The notes beneath the pieces were generated by a model. The model was not told the origin of the DNA, made no database searches, and saw only the letters and a list, made by a program, of their open reading frames with translations. From Phycisphaerales bacterium (GTDB taxonomy: Bacteria > Planctomycetota > Phycisphaerae > Phycisphaerales > UBA1924), in contig JAJDDM010000053.1 in NCBI GenBank assembly GCA_029260315.1, positions 1 through 44,961 on the forward strand: a DNA stretch of 44,961 nt, read 5' to 3'. This document shows, in pieces, positions 1 through 8,646 of this stretch. Made by a program: the position numbers and the translations under genes. The stretch's first letter is position 1; every line of letters starts with the position of its first letter.

Positions 1-605
1 TGGTATCGGTACAGCACCTGCTCCACGCACGCGACCCGCAGATCCCGGCTGAGCCGCAGCCACAGGTCGTAGTCCTGGGCACGCTCCAGCGACTCGTCGT
101 ACCCGCCCGCTCCCAGCACGGCGTCCCGCCGCAGCATCATCGACCCGTGCGCCAGGCAGTTGCCCAGCAGCAGGCGTGATCGCATGGCGCGAGCGTCCGT
201 CGGCGGTCGTTGAATCTGGAGACCGCCGTCCGGATTAAGAAGCTCCCACGCGCACCCGACCGCCGTGAGCGGCGGGTCGTCTTGCAGGCGCTCGCCCTGA
301 ACCGCGAAGCGCGTCGCCGGGCACTCATCGTCGTCGTCCATCCGCGCGACGAGCTCGAATCGAGCCTCGCGCAGCGCGAGATTGACCGCCGCGCTCAGCG
401 ACGCCCGCTCATGGTGGAGAACGCGGATCCGCCGATCGCGCTCGCCCCACGCCCTCGCCGCGTCCGCCGCGCCGGGGTCGCTCCCGTTCACCACGAGCAT
501 GATGTCCAGGTCGCCGTCCACGTCCTGCCCGAGCACGCAGGCGATCGCCCGTCCCAAGCCGGGGTGTTGGCGGTGGATGGGCATGGCGACGCTGATGCCG
601 GGCAT
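1..605 (-). CDS. Glycosyltransferase family 2, partial (C-terminus beyond window)
   Basis: This minus-strand frame stays open from an ATG at 605 to the window edge, giving about 201 residues. The N-terminus reads MPGISVAMPIHRQHPGL, a typical GT-A start. The nucleotide-sugar/metal-binding acidic stretch follows (ARMDDDDE, about residue 95), then the GT2 hallmark YDESLERAQDYDLWLRL near residue 180. GT2 enzymes transfer a sugar from a nucleotide donor to a glycan or lipid acceptor at the cytoplasmic face. The gene lies head-to-head with the methyltransferase at 684, about 80 bp away, so the two probably share a promoter region in a surface-glycan locus. No convincing Shine-Dalgarno precedes the ATG, so the exact start is uncertain. 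Donor and acceptor cannot be predicted. Confidence 0.85.
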   Translation of the reverse strand, partial: MPGISVAMPIHRQHPGLGRAIACVLGQDVDGDLDIMLVVNGSDPGAADAARAWGERDRRIRVLHHERASLSAAVNLALREARFELVARMDDDDECPATRFAVQGERLQDDPPLTAVGCAWELLNPDGGLQIQRPPTDARAMRSRLLLGNCLAHGSMMLRRDAVLGAGGYDESLERAQDYDLWLRLSRDLRVACVEQVLYRY

Positions 606-683
606 GCCCGGGATATCGACCCGCGGCGGCCCGCGCGCGCAAAAACTGCCGCAGCTCGCGTCCCTTCTGCCGATACCACCCCG

Positions 684-1352
684 ATGCCCCAACTTGCCGA
701 GCGCCTGCACGAACCCCGGATTCCCGGCCCGTACGACCTGAGCCCGCGGTACACCGATCGCGTGACCAAGGCCTCGTGGATCGCCCGGACCTTCGCGCCG
801 GTCCTGCGCGGGCGGATCCTCGACGTCGGCTGCGACGAGGGACGCCTGCGCCATGAGATTCAGGATCCCAGCGCCCGCTATATCGGCCTGGATGTCAACC
901 CCGGGGCCGACGTCGTGCTGGATCTGGACCTAGGGGATCTGCCGTTCGAGGATCGCGCGTTCGATTGCGTGTTATGCACGGACGTGCTGGAGCACCTGAC
1001 CCGCCCGCACGAGGTCTTCGACGAGCTCTGCCGGGTGAGTGCCGACACGGTCATCGTCTCCCTGCCCAACAGCGTCAGGAGCCTGCTGCTGGCGATCCTG
1101 GAGGGCGGCGAGGGGCGGCTGAAGCACTACGGCCTGCCGGCGGAACCGCCCGCGGACCGCCACAAGTGGTTCTTCGGCTTCGAGGACGCGGCGAGCTTCG
1201 TGCGCGAGCGGGCTGAGCGCGTGGGCATGCGGATCGAGCAACTCGACGCCGAGGATGAGCAGGGGCCGTACTGGATCGGCCCGGGCGGGGCGGACCTGCT
1301 CCAGAGCCCGAACATCCGCCTGGGCACCCTGTGGGCGGTCCTGCGCAGATGA
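684..1352 (+). CDS. Class I SAM-dependent methyltransferase
   Basis: The product is 222 residues. Motif I is RILDVGCDEG (about residues 44-53), followed by YIGLDVNPGADV with the acidic residue expected to bind the SAM ribose. Motif IV is DCVLCTDVLEHL, with the DVLEHL signature of the Methyltransf_11/23 families. The ATG at 684 was chosen because homology-like sequence begins there; the frame is open upstream but that stretch looks non-coding and overlaps the divergent GT2 gene. The TGA stop overlaps the next ATG (ATGA at 1349), showing translational coupling. In this setting it probably methylates a glycan or sugar intermediate; this is inferred from neighbours. Confidence 0.85.
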   Translation: MPQLAERLHEPRIPGPYDLSPRYTDRVTKASWIARTFAPVLRGRILDVGCDEGRLRHEIQDPSARYIGLDVNPGADVVLDLDLGDLPFEDRAFDCVLCTDVLEHLTRPHEVFDELCRVSADTVIVSLPNSVRSLLLAILEGGEGRLKHYGLPAEPPADRHKWFFGFEDAASFVRERAERVGMRIEQLDAEDEQGPYWIGPGGADLLQSPNIRLGTLWAVLRR

Positions 1353-3292
1353 CACGCCTCGCCGATGCGCTCGTGCTGACAATGACCCGCGGCGTGAGCC
1401 TCGCCGACTGGGATCGCCTGGGCTTGATCGAGCGCGAATGGGCGCTCTATGACCGGCTCTCGTGCGACTATGACAGGATCTTGATCGTATCATCGGGCGG
1501 TGCCGACGATGTGGCTTTGGGGCGCGAGCACTGCCCCGGCGCGCAGGTCGTGTGCGACGTCGATGGCCTCGGGCGCGTGGCGTTCGAGCGGGCGGCGCCC
1601 GCGATGGTGGCAGAACGCCTGGGTGCAGCGCGCTCGGTGGTCGTTAAGACCAACCAGATGGAAGGCGGCACGCTGGCATGCGCCATCGCGTCACGCCTTC
1701 GCCAGGATGGACGACCGACGACCCTCGTCGCGCGCGGCGGGTACTTGTACTCCCGGTTCGTGAGCGATCGTCAGGGGTCGGCGTCGGACGCGGCGAGGGC
1801 CGCCGCGAGCGAGGAAGCCCGACTCTGCGCCGCGGCGGACCTGATCGTCTGCACGACGCCGGAGATGGCACGCGACCTGGCGTGGCGCTACCAGATCGAG
1901 GATGAGGGCTTGCGGGTGGTGCCGAACTATGTGCTCATGGAGGGTTCGGCGTCGTCACCGCCCTCGCAGGGCGAGCGCCATGCGGGAGAGATTCTCTACG
2001 CGGGGCAGCTCATCGAGCGCAAGCGCGTGGATCTGCTGATCGAGGCGGTCGCGCGACTGGATGATGGCCTCGGCGCGACGCTCTCGGTGGTCGGTGAGGG
2101 GCCGGAGCGCGAGAGGCTCGAAGCCCTCGCCCAGAGCCTTGGCGTGCGCGCCCGGTTCGAGCCGCGACTGCCGCATCGTGAGCTGTGGGCACGATTCCGG
2201 CGCTGCGCCGTCTATGCCCAGGCCTCGCGCCTGGAGGGGCACCCGAAGACGATCAACGAGGCGATGGCGGCCGGGTGCGCCGTCGTCGCGACCGATGCGC
2301 CGGGCACGCGCGACGTGCTCGCGCACGAGCGCACGGGGCTGCTGGTGGGCGCGGATCTCGCCAGTCTCGGCGCGGCGATCGACCGCCTGCTGCGCGACGA
2401 CGCGATGCGTCGCTCGCTCGGAGCCGCGGCGCACGCGTGGGCACGCGCAAACGTCGCGATCGAGCGGGTCGAGCAGCTCGAGCGTGACGCCCATCGAGCC
2501 GCGACCGAGCGGTTCCAGACGGGCGCACGCATCACGAGCGTTGAGCCCCAAGTCCGCTTCGAGCCGGCGCTGCTCGACGCTTCGCTGGAGTCACAGGTCT
2601 CCGCCTTCGCCAACGCGATCGGCGGGTTCTGGAAGCGATCAGAGGCGAACGCCGGGGCCCGGTTCGTCATGGCCCTCGACGAGCCGCTGTATCGCCTCCA
2701 GGGGCACGCCGCGATCGAGGCGAACGGCGGGCTGCACCCCAAGCACGAGCTGACGCGCTATCACGATTTCTTCTGTGAGCGGATTGGCAAGGACGAGCGT
2801 GTGCTCGATCTGGGCTCGGGTGTCGGTGCGCTGGCGGTCGCCATCGCGCAGCGCACCAACGCGCGCGTCACCGGCATGGATCTCGATCCGAAGAACGTGG
2901 CCAAGTCGCAGCATCGCGCCCGCGAGGCCGGTGTCGACCATCTCGTGCGTTTCGAGCTGGCCGACATCACCACCGAGCTGGCCGCGGGCGAGCACGACAC
3001 GATCATCCTCAGCAATGTGCTCGAGCATCTGAACGACCGCCCGATGCTGCTCGTCCGCTGGCGAGAGATCTACGGCTGCGAGCGATTCCTCATCCGCGTG
3101 CCGATGCTGGAGCGCGACTGGCGGGTGCCCTGGAAGAAGTGGTTGGGCGTCGAGTGGCGTCTGGACGACACGCACGAGACCGAGTACATTGAGGACGAGC
3201 TCAAGAGCGACCTGCGCGAGGCGGGGCTGAGCGCGTCGACCTGGGTGACCCGCTGGGGCGAGTTCTGGGTTCAGGCGGAGGCAAGGCAATGA
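1349..3292 (+). CDS. Bifunctional glycosyltransferase (GT4-type) / SAM methyltransferase fusion
   Basis: This 647-residue protein has two enzymatic halves. Residues about 1-390 form a GT-B glycosyltransferase: EILYAGQLIERKRVDLLIEA starts the nucleotide-sugar domain, VGEGPERERLEALA follows, and RLEGHPKTINEAMAAGCAVV is the E-x7-E region of the GT1/GT4 clan. Residues about 470-640 form a class I methyltransferase with ERVLDLGSGVGALAVAIA (about 481-498), MDLDPKNV and IILSNVLEHL. The start overlaps the previous stop (ATGA), and its own stop overlaps the next start the same way. The fusion suggests that sugar addition and methylation occur on the same acceptor, for example O-methyl capping of a surface glycan. 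The substrate is unknown. Confidence 0.85.
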   Translation: MTRLADALVLTMTRGVSLADWDRLGLIEREWALYDRLSCDYDRILIVSSGGADDVALGREHCPGAQVVCDVDGLGRVAFERAAPAMVAERLGAARSVVVKTNQMEGGTLACAIASRLRQDGRPTTLVARGGYLYSRFVSDRQGSASDAARAAASEEARLCAAADLIVCTTPEMARDLAWRYQIEDEGLRVVPNYVLMEGSASSPPSQGERHAGEILYAGQLIERKRVDLLIEAVARLDDGLGATLSVVGEGPERERLEALAQSLGVRARFEPRLPHRELWARFRRCAVYAQASRLEGHPKTINEAMAAGCAVVATDAPGTRDVLAHERTGLLVGADLASLGAAIDRLLRDDAMRRSLGAAAHAWARANVAIERVEQLERDAHRAATERFQTGARITSVEPQVRFEPALLDASLESQVSAFANAIGGFWKRSEANAGARFVMALDEPLYRLQGHAAIEANGGLHPKHELTRYHDFFCERIGKDERVLDLGSGVGALAVAIAQRTNARVTGMDLDPKNVAKSQHRAREAGVDHLVRFELADITTELAAGEHDTIILSNVLEHLNDRPMLLVRWREIYGCERFLIRVPMLERDWRVPWKKWLGVEWRLDDTHETEYIEDELKSDLREAGLSASTWVTRWGEFWVQAEARQ

Positions 3293-4824
3293 AGAATCCG
3301 GTGTTCGTGACCACCGTGTACGGCGAGCGATACGGGGCGTTCCTGACGCCCCACCTCGCCTCGATCGAGCGCACCCATCCCGGCGCAGAAGGTATCGTGA
3401 TCTCTCAGGATCTGTCCGAGCGCGAGAGAGCGATTCTTAAGCTCGCGTATCCTCGCTGGCGGTTCGTCGAGAGCGACACGCCGATGGGCGGCTCGCTCCA
3501 TCAGCGGATCCCGCGCAAGCTCCACGCCTGGCTCCAGGGGGCCCTGGTCGCCGGCGACCGCCCGCTCGCGCTGCTCGATTGCGACACGCTCGTGTTGCGA
3601 TCGCTCATAGACGCGTTCGAGGGCCCCTGGGACGTCGCCTACACCTGGAAGAACGAGCCGTTCCCGCTCAACACCGGCGTCATGCTCGCGACCGACGCGC
3701 GGGCCATGGTCCCGCTGCTGCGCGAGATGGTCCGCCGCGTCGAGGCGATCGTCGAGCGCAAGGACCGCCTGGGCCAGGCCTGCGGCGCCAGCGGCGCGGC
3801 GGACCAGCACGCCCTGCGCGAGCTCATCGGGTTCGTCAACTATGACCGGGACGTGACGATCGAGCTCGAGGGCCGCCCGATCGTCTGCCGGGGCCTGCGT
3901 TGCGCCGAGTTCAACGAGACCAACTGCGTCCCGGTCACCGAGGATCGCCGCATCCTTCATTACAAGGCGGGGTGGCATCCGATCCTGCTGGACGGCGCGG
4001 ACTACACCGAGAATCGCCCGCGAGAGCGTTGCCGAGAGATGCTGCGGCTCTGGCGAGCGTTCGCTCGCGAGTCCCATCGGGAGATGGCCCGTTCGCTGGT
4101 GTTTCGCGGCGCGAACGCCGCGCTCGGGGCCTACCGCCCGCTCGCCGACGGCTATGAGGAGCGGGGCGTGCTCCACAGCGAGATGCTCGCGGCGTGTGGG
4201 ATAGTCGACGCGCTGGGCGTGCGGACGGTGCTGGAATCCGGGCGCGCCCGGGGCCAGAGCACGCTGCAACTCGCGAGGTATCTGGAGGGGTCCGGCCGGA
4301 GCCTCGTCTCATTGGAGATGTCGCGCGACGACGACGCCATCTTCGCCGAGCGGCGACTCGCGGGGCACGCGCGCTGCGAGCTGCGCTACGGCGATGCGTT
4401 CGAGAGCCTGGCGGATGCGATCACGGAGCTGGGCGACTCCCCCGCGGCGTTGTTGATCGATGGACCCAAGGGACTGCCGGCGATCGAGCTGATCGGGGAC
4501 CTGTTCGAGCGATTCGCCAACCTGCGGGCCGCGTTTCTGCACGACACGCGGCGGCAGACGCCACAGCGAGAGCTGCTGGAGAACAGCGGCGTGCGCGCGT
4601 TCTTCACCGACGACGACGAGTATGTCGAGCGTTTCGGCGTCCTCGATGAGGCCTGCAAGCCCGCGCCGGGACAGGAGATCACGATGCATACCTGGCGCCC
4701 ATTCAGGAAGGGCAAAGACGCGATCCCGAGCTACGGGCCGACGCTCGCGGTGCTGCTGCCCACGCCGAACGTCTCGCTCGCGTCGGACGCGTCGCTCGCC
4801 GCACTGTCTGCGCAGGAGGTCTGA
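3289..4824 (+). CDS. Two-domain protein: GT-A-like glycosyltransferase plus methyltransferase-like domain
   Basis: The product is 511 residues. The N-terminal part (about 1-240) resembles nucleotide-diphospho-sugar transferases: it starts PVFVTTVYGERYGAFLTPHL, carries a DCD motif in LALLDCDTLVLRSL (about 94-107), and has NTGVMLATDARAMVPLL, as in GT8-like folds where a NTG segment lines the active site. The C-terminal part (about 290-460) looks like a Rossmann methyltransferase of the TylF/CmcI type: VRTVLESGRARGQSTLQLA, then SLEMSRDD, then AALLIDGPKG. The classical GxGxG loop is degenerate (ESGRARGQS), so activity there is uncertain. The ATG overlaps the upstream stop. Family assignment of both halves is by motif resemblance only. 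Confidence 0.7.
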   Translation: MKNPVFVTTVYGERYGAFLTPHLASIERTHPGAEGIVISQDLSERERAILKLAYPRWRFVESDTPMGGSLHQRIPRKLHAWLQGALVAGDRPLALLDCDTLVLRSLIDAFEGPWDVAYTWKNEPFPLNTGVMLATDARAMVPLLREMVRRVEAIVERKDRLGQACGASGAADQHALRELIGFVNYDRDVTIELEGRPIVCRGLRCAEFNETNCVPVTEDRRILHYKAGWHPILLDGADYTENRPRERCREMLRLWRAFARESHREMARSLVFRGANAALGAYRPLADGYEERGVLHSEMLAACGIVDALGVRTVLESGRARGQSTLQLARYLEGSGRSLVSLEMSRDDDAIFAERRLAGHARCELRYGDAFESLADAITELGDSPAALLIDGPKGLPAIELIGDLFERFANLRAAFLHDTRRQTPQRELLENSGVRAFFTDDDEYVERFGVLDEACKPAPGQEITMHTWRPFRKGKDAIPSYGPTLAVLLPTPNVSLASDASLAALSAQEV

Positions 4825-4826
4825 GG

Positions 4827-4943
4827 GTGTCAGAGACAGCGATGACTCCGCCGCTCGGGCTGCGCCGTTGCTCTGTCGCCGATGCCGGTGCGCAACGCGA
4901 TATCGCCGAGGCGAGATCCCGGTCCCCCATGGTGAGAGCGTGA
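4827..4943 (+). CDS. Possible small coupled ORF, 38 aa
   Basis: A GTG at 4827 sits seven bases after a perfect AGGAGG (4814-4819), which itself lies in the last codons of the preceding gene. The frame runs 38 codons, includes an internal ATG at 4842, and ends in a TGA that overlaps the GTG start of the next glycosyltransferase (GTGA at 4940). The peptide begins MSETAMTPPLGLRR and resembles nothing I recognise. It may be a true small protein, or a leader that carries ribosomes across the roughly 115-base gap to the next gene. It is reported because of the ribosome-binding site and overlap geometry, not because of its sequence. Confidence 0.35.
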   Translation: MSETAMTPPLGLRRCSVADAGAQRDIAEARSRSPMVRA

Positions 4944-6496
4944 GTCCGCCCATGCTCATCGCGCTGCCGCGCGGGCTGTGCGTCAGCGGCGTGACGATGT
5001 GGGCTGTGCGTCTTGCCAATGCGCTGGTGCGCGAGGGCGGGGCTGCGGGGCTGATCGTGCACGCCGAGGATCAGTGTCATGCGTGCCTGGAAGTTGAGAT
5101 CGATCCGCGTGTGCGCCGGTTCGATCTGACGGATCTGTCGGCGCTGGATCGCTGCGGGGGCGATCTGTCGGCGTACATCCCGCGCTATCGCGACGCGGTC
5201 GGGGCGATGGCGGGCGAGGGGCCGGTTGTGCTGAGCCCGAATCTGCTGGGTGATTGCTACGCGATCGGCGCGGCGTTGACGCAGGTGATCCCCGAACGGG
5301 TCCGCATCGTCGGATGGCAGCACTCGGATATCGCTTACGACGCGCGCGTGCTCGCGCATTACGCGCCTTGTATCTCGCGGTTCGTCGGCGTGAGCGGGCA
5401 CATCGCGGGGTCGCTGCGAGAGCAAGTGCGTGACCGAGCACGCGACGTGATCCAGGTTCCCTACGGCGTCGAGTTGGGCGATCGTCCCGCACGCGAGCCG
5501 ATCGGCCGGCGACCGCTGCGGCTGCTCTACACCGGACGCATCGAGCATCCGCAGAAGCGGATCGGCGAGCTCGTGCATCTCGCCGACGAGCTCTGCCGAC
5601 GTGGGATCGATCATGAACTCACATTGCTTGGTGACGGTCCCGCGGCGGAAGAGATCGACGCGCTGTGCGCCGAGAGACCAACGATCCGCAGGATCGGCGC
5701 TCAGTCTCCCAGCGCCGTTCGCACGCACCTCGCGCGCAGCGATGTCTTCGTGCTGTCCTCTCGTTACGAAGGGCTCAGTGTCTCGATGCTCGAGGCGCTC
5801 GCGGCGGGGTGCGTCCCCGTGATGACCCGCGTTCGCTCGGGCGCGAGCGAGGCGGTCGCCGACGGCGAGACCGGCGTGCTCGTTCCGGGCGAGCCCGACG
5901 ATGAACGCGCCATCGCGAAGAATCTGGCCGACGGCGTGGAGCGAGCGCTCGCGATCGGGCTTGATTGCCTCTCGGCGAACGCGCATCGAGTCGCGTGCGA
6001 GCGATTCTCGATCCAGCGGCATGTGTCGCTCGTGCGTTCCATGCTCGGCGAGGTCGCGGCGTCGCCCGCTCGCCCTTGGCCCGTGACGCGAGCCTGCGCG
6101 TTCACCGGAGCGAGCGCAGGCGGCTCGCCGATTCTGCCCCCCCAGGGTCCCGGTCGCATGCGGCAGATGCTCGAAGCACTCGCGGGCAGGCGGATCGCGA
6201 TCCACGGCGCGGGGCGGCACACGATCGAGCTGGCGCCGGTGCTCGCCGCGGCTCCTTGCACGATCGTCGCGATCTGCGACGACGACCCGGCCCGCTGGTG
6301 CGAGACGCTGCTCGGCTGGCCGATCATCTCGCCTCGCGAGGCGGGGGAGTTGGATGTCAGCGACATCGTGATCAGCTCGCACATGCACGAGCAGGACATC
6401 TGGTTACGGCGCGGTCGCCTTCCGCAGGGCGTGACGCTCCATCGTCTGTACGCGTCGAGCGATGCTCGAGGCAGCGAAATTCCCGCCGCCGCGTGA
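4940..6496 (+). CDS. Glycosyltransferase (GT4-type) with C-terminal Rossmann-like domain
   Basis: This 518-residue protein opens with a GT-B N-terminal domain (MLIALPRGLCVSGVTMWAVR). The donor-binding half contains RLLYTGRIEHPQKRIGEL, LLGDGPAAEEI and SRYEGLSVSMLEALAAGCVP (about residues 273-292), the E-x7-E region of the family. From about 410 a separate domain begins, RRIAIHGAGRHTIELAPVLA, with CDDDPARW after the second strand and DIVISSHMHEQDIW further on. It resembles the nucleotide-binding Rossmann units found at the ends of some sugar methyltransferases and PglD-like proteins. The GTG overlaps the TGA of the small upstream ORF; an ATG at 4952 is an equally possible start. It converges on the GT2 gene with a 25-base gap. 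Confidence 0.8.
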   Translation: MSPPMLIALPRGLCVSGVTMWAVRLANALVREGGAAGLIVHAEDQCHACLEVEIDPRVRRFDLTDLSALDRCGGDLSAYIPRYRDAVGAMAGEGPVVLSPNLLGDCYAIGAALTQVIPERVRIVGWQHSDIAYDARVLAHYAPCISRFVGVSGHIAGSLREQVRDRARDVIQVPYGVELGDRPAREPIGRRPLRLLYTGRIEHPQKRIGELVHLADELCRRGIDHELTLLGDGPAAEEIDALCAERPTIRRIGAQSPSAVRTHLARSDVFVLSSRYEGLSVSMLEALAAGCVPVMTRVRSGASEAVADGETGVLVPGEPDDERAIAKNLADGVERALAIGLDCLSANAHRVACERFSIQRHVSLVRSMLGEVAASPARPWPVTRACAFTGASAGGSPILPPQGPGRMRQMLEALAGRRIAIHGAGRHTIELAPVLAAAPCTIVAICDDDPARWCETLLGWPIISPREAGELDVSDIVISSHMHEQDIWLRRGRLPQGVTLHRLYASSDARGSEIPAAA

Positions 6497-6521
6497 CGAC
6501 CTCCCGCTGCGAGCCGCTCGG

Positions 6522-7550
6522 TCAGGCGACCATCGGCAGCGTCGACCGACCCTCCATCGCGGCGGCCAGCAGCCCGCACCGCCATTGGAACCGCTTCAGC
6601 AGCGTCCACTGCTGGCTGAGGATGCGGATGAGCCGCTCGGACGCCTCGCCGCCGATCGCGTCGGCGGGGATCTCGTCGAGATCCAGGAACGACGCCTCGA
6701 TTCGGCGGGCGTCGTCGAGCTCTCGCCGAACGAACTCCTCGCAATAGCTCAGTTCCTCCGGCGTGTTGATGTCCCGCTGGAAGAGGTCCCGGCAGAAGGC
6801 GGGGTTGGCCCGTCCGAACCGCCACGCCGCGACGCCGAGGGACTTCTCGCGCCCCACGAGGTCCTGTGCCGAGTACCGGTGGTCGTGCGGCGCTCTGGCG
6901 CCCTCGCGGAAGATGACGGGCATGGCCAAGCGTGCCTGGAGGCGGTAGGCGAGCTCGATGTCGTCGTAGCCGTAGGTCTGCGGCATCGCGCAAAAACCGC
7001 CGACCTCCCGCACGCACGCCATCGGTGCCGAGAAGTTCAGCCCGAAACAATGGCGATAGCCCCAGTCGCGCTCGGGATCCTCACCCAGCATGTTGCTGTA
7101 GAAGAAGACGATGGCGGTCTCTCGCACGATCCGGTCGATCAGCCGCCCGTCCTGATGCACGACCCAAGGCGAATAACCGACGACGATCGCAGGGCTGTTG
7201 CGCTCCAGCCGGCGGCGCTGCTCGATGAGGTGAGCCTCGAGGAAATCGGGCTCGGGGCGAACATCGTCATTCAGTGACACGAGGATGTCGCCTGTGAGCT
7301 GGCTCTGGAGGGCGTTGCGGACGGCGATGTAGCCGATCTTGGGGAACGCGACGCAGCGGATCCGCTCGCCGAGGGAGAGTTCCTGGCGCAGCGCCCCGAC
7401 CTTGTCGATGGACTCCTGGTCGGGCCCGTCGATGCCGACGACGACCTCGAAGCGGTCGCTGGCGAGGCCCTGAGCGTCCAGGCATCGGAGACAGGTCTCG
7501 AGTTTGTCGGGGCGATTCCACGTCGGGATGAGCACGCTGAGGTCTGTCAT
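6522..7550 (-). CDS. Glycosyltransferase family 2
   Basis: The product is 342 residues. The N-terminus MTDLSVLIPTWNRPDKLETC is the classic GT2 start. The acidic metal/donor site is ILVSLNDDVRPEPDF (about 89-103), and CAMPQTYGYDDIELAYRLQ matches the second conserved acidic motif of GT2 and galactosyltransferase-C domains. About 80 C-terminal residues lack recognisable motifs. The ATG at 7550 was chosen because the open frame upstream reads as non-coding. It faces the glycan operon tail to tail and is divergent from the PilZ-like gene. It probably adds a sugar to the same surface glycan; donor and acceptor are unknown. Confidence 0.85.
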   Translation of the reverse strand: MTDLSVLIPTWNRPDKLETCLRCLDAQGLASDRFEVVVGIDGPDQESIDKVGALRQELSLGERIRCVAFPKIGYIAVRNALQSQLTGDILVSLNDDVRPEPDFLEAHLIEQRRRLERNSPAIVVGYSPWVVHQDGRLIDRIVRETAIVFFYSNMLGEDPERDWGYRHCFGLNFSAPMACVREVGGFCAMPQTYGYDDIELAYRLQARLAMPVIFREGARAPHDHRYSAQDLVGREKSLGVAAWRFGRANPAFCRDLFQRDINTPEELSYCEEFVRRELDDARRIEASFLDLDEIPADAIGGEASERLIRILSQQWTLLKRFQWRCGLLAAAMEGRSTLPMVA

Positions 7551-7645
7551 ATCGCCCGCATCGGCCCGATCCTTCTGAACTCTGGAACCTGGGCCCAAGG
7601 GCTGCCTCCGGACGACCGATACTGCGCCCCCGGGAGGTGCCACCT

Positions 7646-7981
7646 ATGCCCAGTCTGACCGAGGCGTCCGCCGAGCGGCGTCGGTTCCCGCGAGAGCCGC
7701 TCGATCGCTCGGCGAAGCTCTTCCACACGCCGAGCCTGCGGTACGCCCAGGCGCAGACGCTCGATCTCAGCGGCGGGGGCGTGCTGATCGAGGCCCGCCT
7801 CGTGCGCGCGGTCTTCCCGGGCGATCCGGTCCGCATCGCGATCGACTGGCTGGGCGAGGGCGTCGTCGGTGGCGGCGAAATGATCGAGGCGCGGGTCATC
7901 CGTGCCGAGGCGGAGGCCGATGGCGTGCGCCGGATCGCGCTGGCATTCAACGAGCCGATCGCCGAGCGCGTCGCGGCGTGA
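7646..7981 (+). CDS. PilZ-domain-like protein
   Basis: The product is 111 residues. It starts at an ATG eight bases after GGAGG (7632-7637); a GTG at 7637 is in frame but lies inside that site. The sequence contains an RRRFPREPLDRSAKLF segment and TLDLSGGGVLIEA. These correspond to the RxxxR and (D/N)xSxxG pair that binds cyclic di-GMP in PilZ domains. The length suits a stand-alone PilZ protein. Beside a glycan locus, a cyclic di-GMP sensor would be a natural post-translational regulator of polysaccharide output, but that link is inference. The 3' end converges with the HU-like gene, 12 bases apart. Confidence 0.65.
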   Translation: MPSLTEASAERRRFPREPLDRSAKLFHTPSLRYAQAQTLDLSGGGVLIEARLVRAVFPGDPVRIAIDWLGEGVVGGGEMIEARVIRAEAEADGVRRIALAFNEPIAERVAA

Positions 7982-7993
7982 CAGGCTAGAGGT

Positions 7994-8389
7994 TCAGCCC
8001 CGCGCCTGGATCACGCGTGCGCCGGGCGCGCCGTTGTTGTTCGGATTGATCCGCGCGACGACCTGGCACTCCGGTATGTCATCGGTCTGGACGACCGTCT
8101 CCGGAGGATGCGCGAGCGCCTCGCGCATGAGCCGACCGGGCTTGAACTTGACCGAGCGGCGCCTGGGGATCGGCACGGGCTCGCCGGTCTTGGGGTTCTT
8201 GCCCATGCGCGCCTTGCGCACGAGCACCTGGAAGACGCCGAAGTCGCGGAACTCCAATCGGCTGTCGCGCCCGACCTCCTCGACCACGCCGTTGAGGAAC
8301 GCCTGCACGATCGTGCGCACCTCGGTGCGCGGCCTCTTGGTCTGTTTCGCGATGCGGTCGATGAGATCGTTCTTGGTCACCGTTGGCAT
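7994..8389 (-). CDS. HU/IHF family DNA-binding protein
   Basis: The product is 131 residues, longer than the usual 90-100. Residues 1-95 match the HU/IHF fold: MPTVTKNDLIDRIAKQTK, then LEFRDFGVFQVLVRKARMGK for the dimerising sheet and start of the DNA-binding arm, KNPKTGEPVPIPRRRSVKFK for the arm with its central proline, and FKPGRLMREAL for the last helix. The C-terminal 35 or so residues (VVQTDDIPECQVVARINPNN and onward) are an extension not present in the core family. These proteins bend and compact DNA as dimers. A good promoter lies about 155 bases upstream, leaving a long 5' leader. Confidence 0.9.
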   Translation of the reverse strand: MPTVTKNDLIDRIAKQTKRPRTEVRTIVQAFLNGVVEEVGRDSRLEFRDFGVFQVLVRKARMGKNPKTGEPVPIPRRRSVKFKPGRLMREALAHPPETVVQTDDIPECQVVARINPNNNGAPGARVIQARG

Positions 8390-8542
8390 GATTGTCGATC
8401 CCGTCGCTCAGGCGGCGATCGGAACATCCATGCCCGAAGAATCGACACGCCCACCCCCATACACACGAGGCGGGGTCCTTGTCGCAGTCGCCGATGACTC
8501 AGAATGTCGGTGCCCCCCACGCAACACATGGGCACGCGGCGG

Positions 8543-8571
8543 AGTATCGCAAGCCGAGGCTCGTTCGTCAA
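8543..8571 (-). promoter_or_regulatory. Sigma70-type promoter for the HU-like gene
   Basis: On the minus strand TTGACG (8571-8566) and GATACT (8548-8543) are separated by exactly 17 bases. Both hexamers are close to consensus. The predicted start site is near 8536, giving a leader of roughly 145 bases before the ATG at 8389. Confidence 0.6.
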
Positions 8572-8603
8572 CGTCCAATCGAACAAATCGGCAGAATGTC
8601 CGC

Positions 8604-8625
8604 AAAACCTCGGGCAAACACCGAG
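8604..8625 (-). terminator. Probable intrinsic terminator of the outer-membrane-like gene
   Basis: In minus orientation a CTCGG/CCGAG stem with a short loop is followed by GTTTTG, starting 22 bases past the stop codon at 8647. The stem is only five base pairs, so it is modest. Confidence 0.4.
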
Positions 8626-8646
8626 TCTTCTGTGAACGTTCTTGTC

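Noticed and set aside
4703..6388. Minus-strand open frame opposite the glycosyltransferase at 4940
   Set aside because: Arg/His-rich composition and no motifs; the + strand has the full GT-B pattern.
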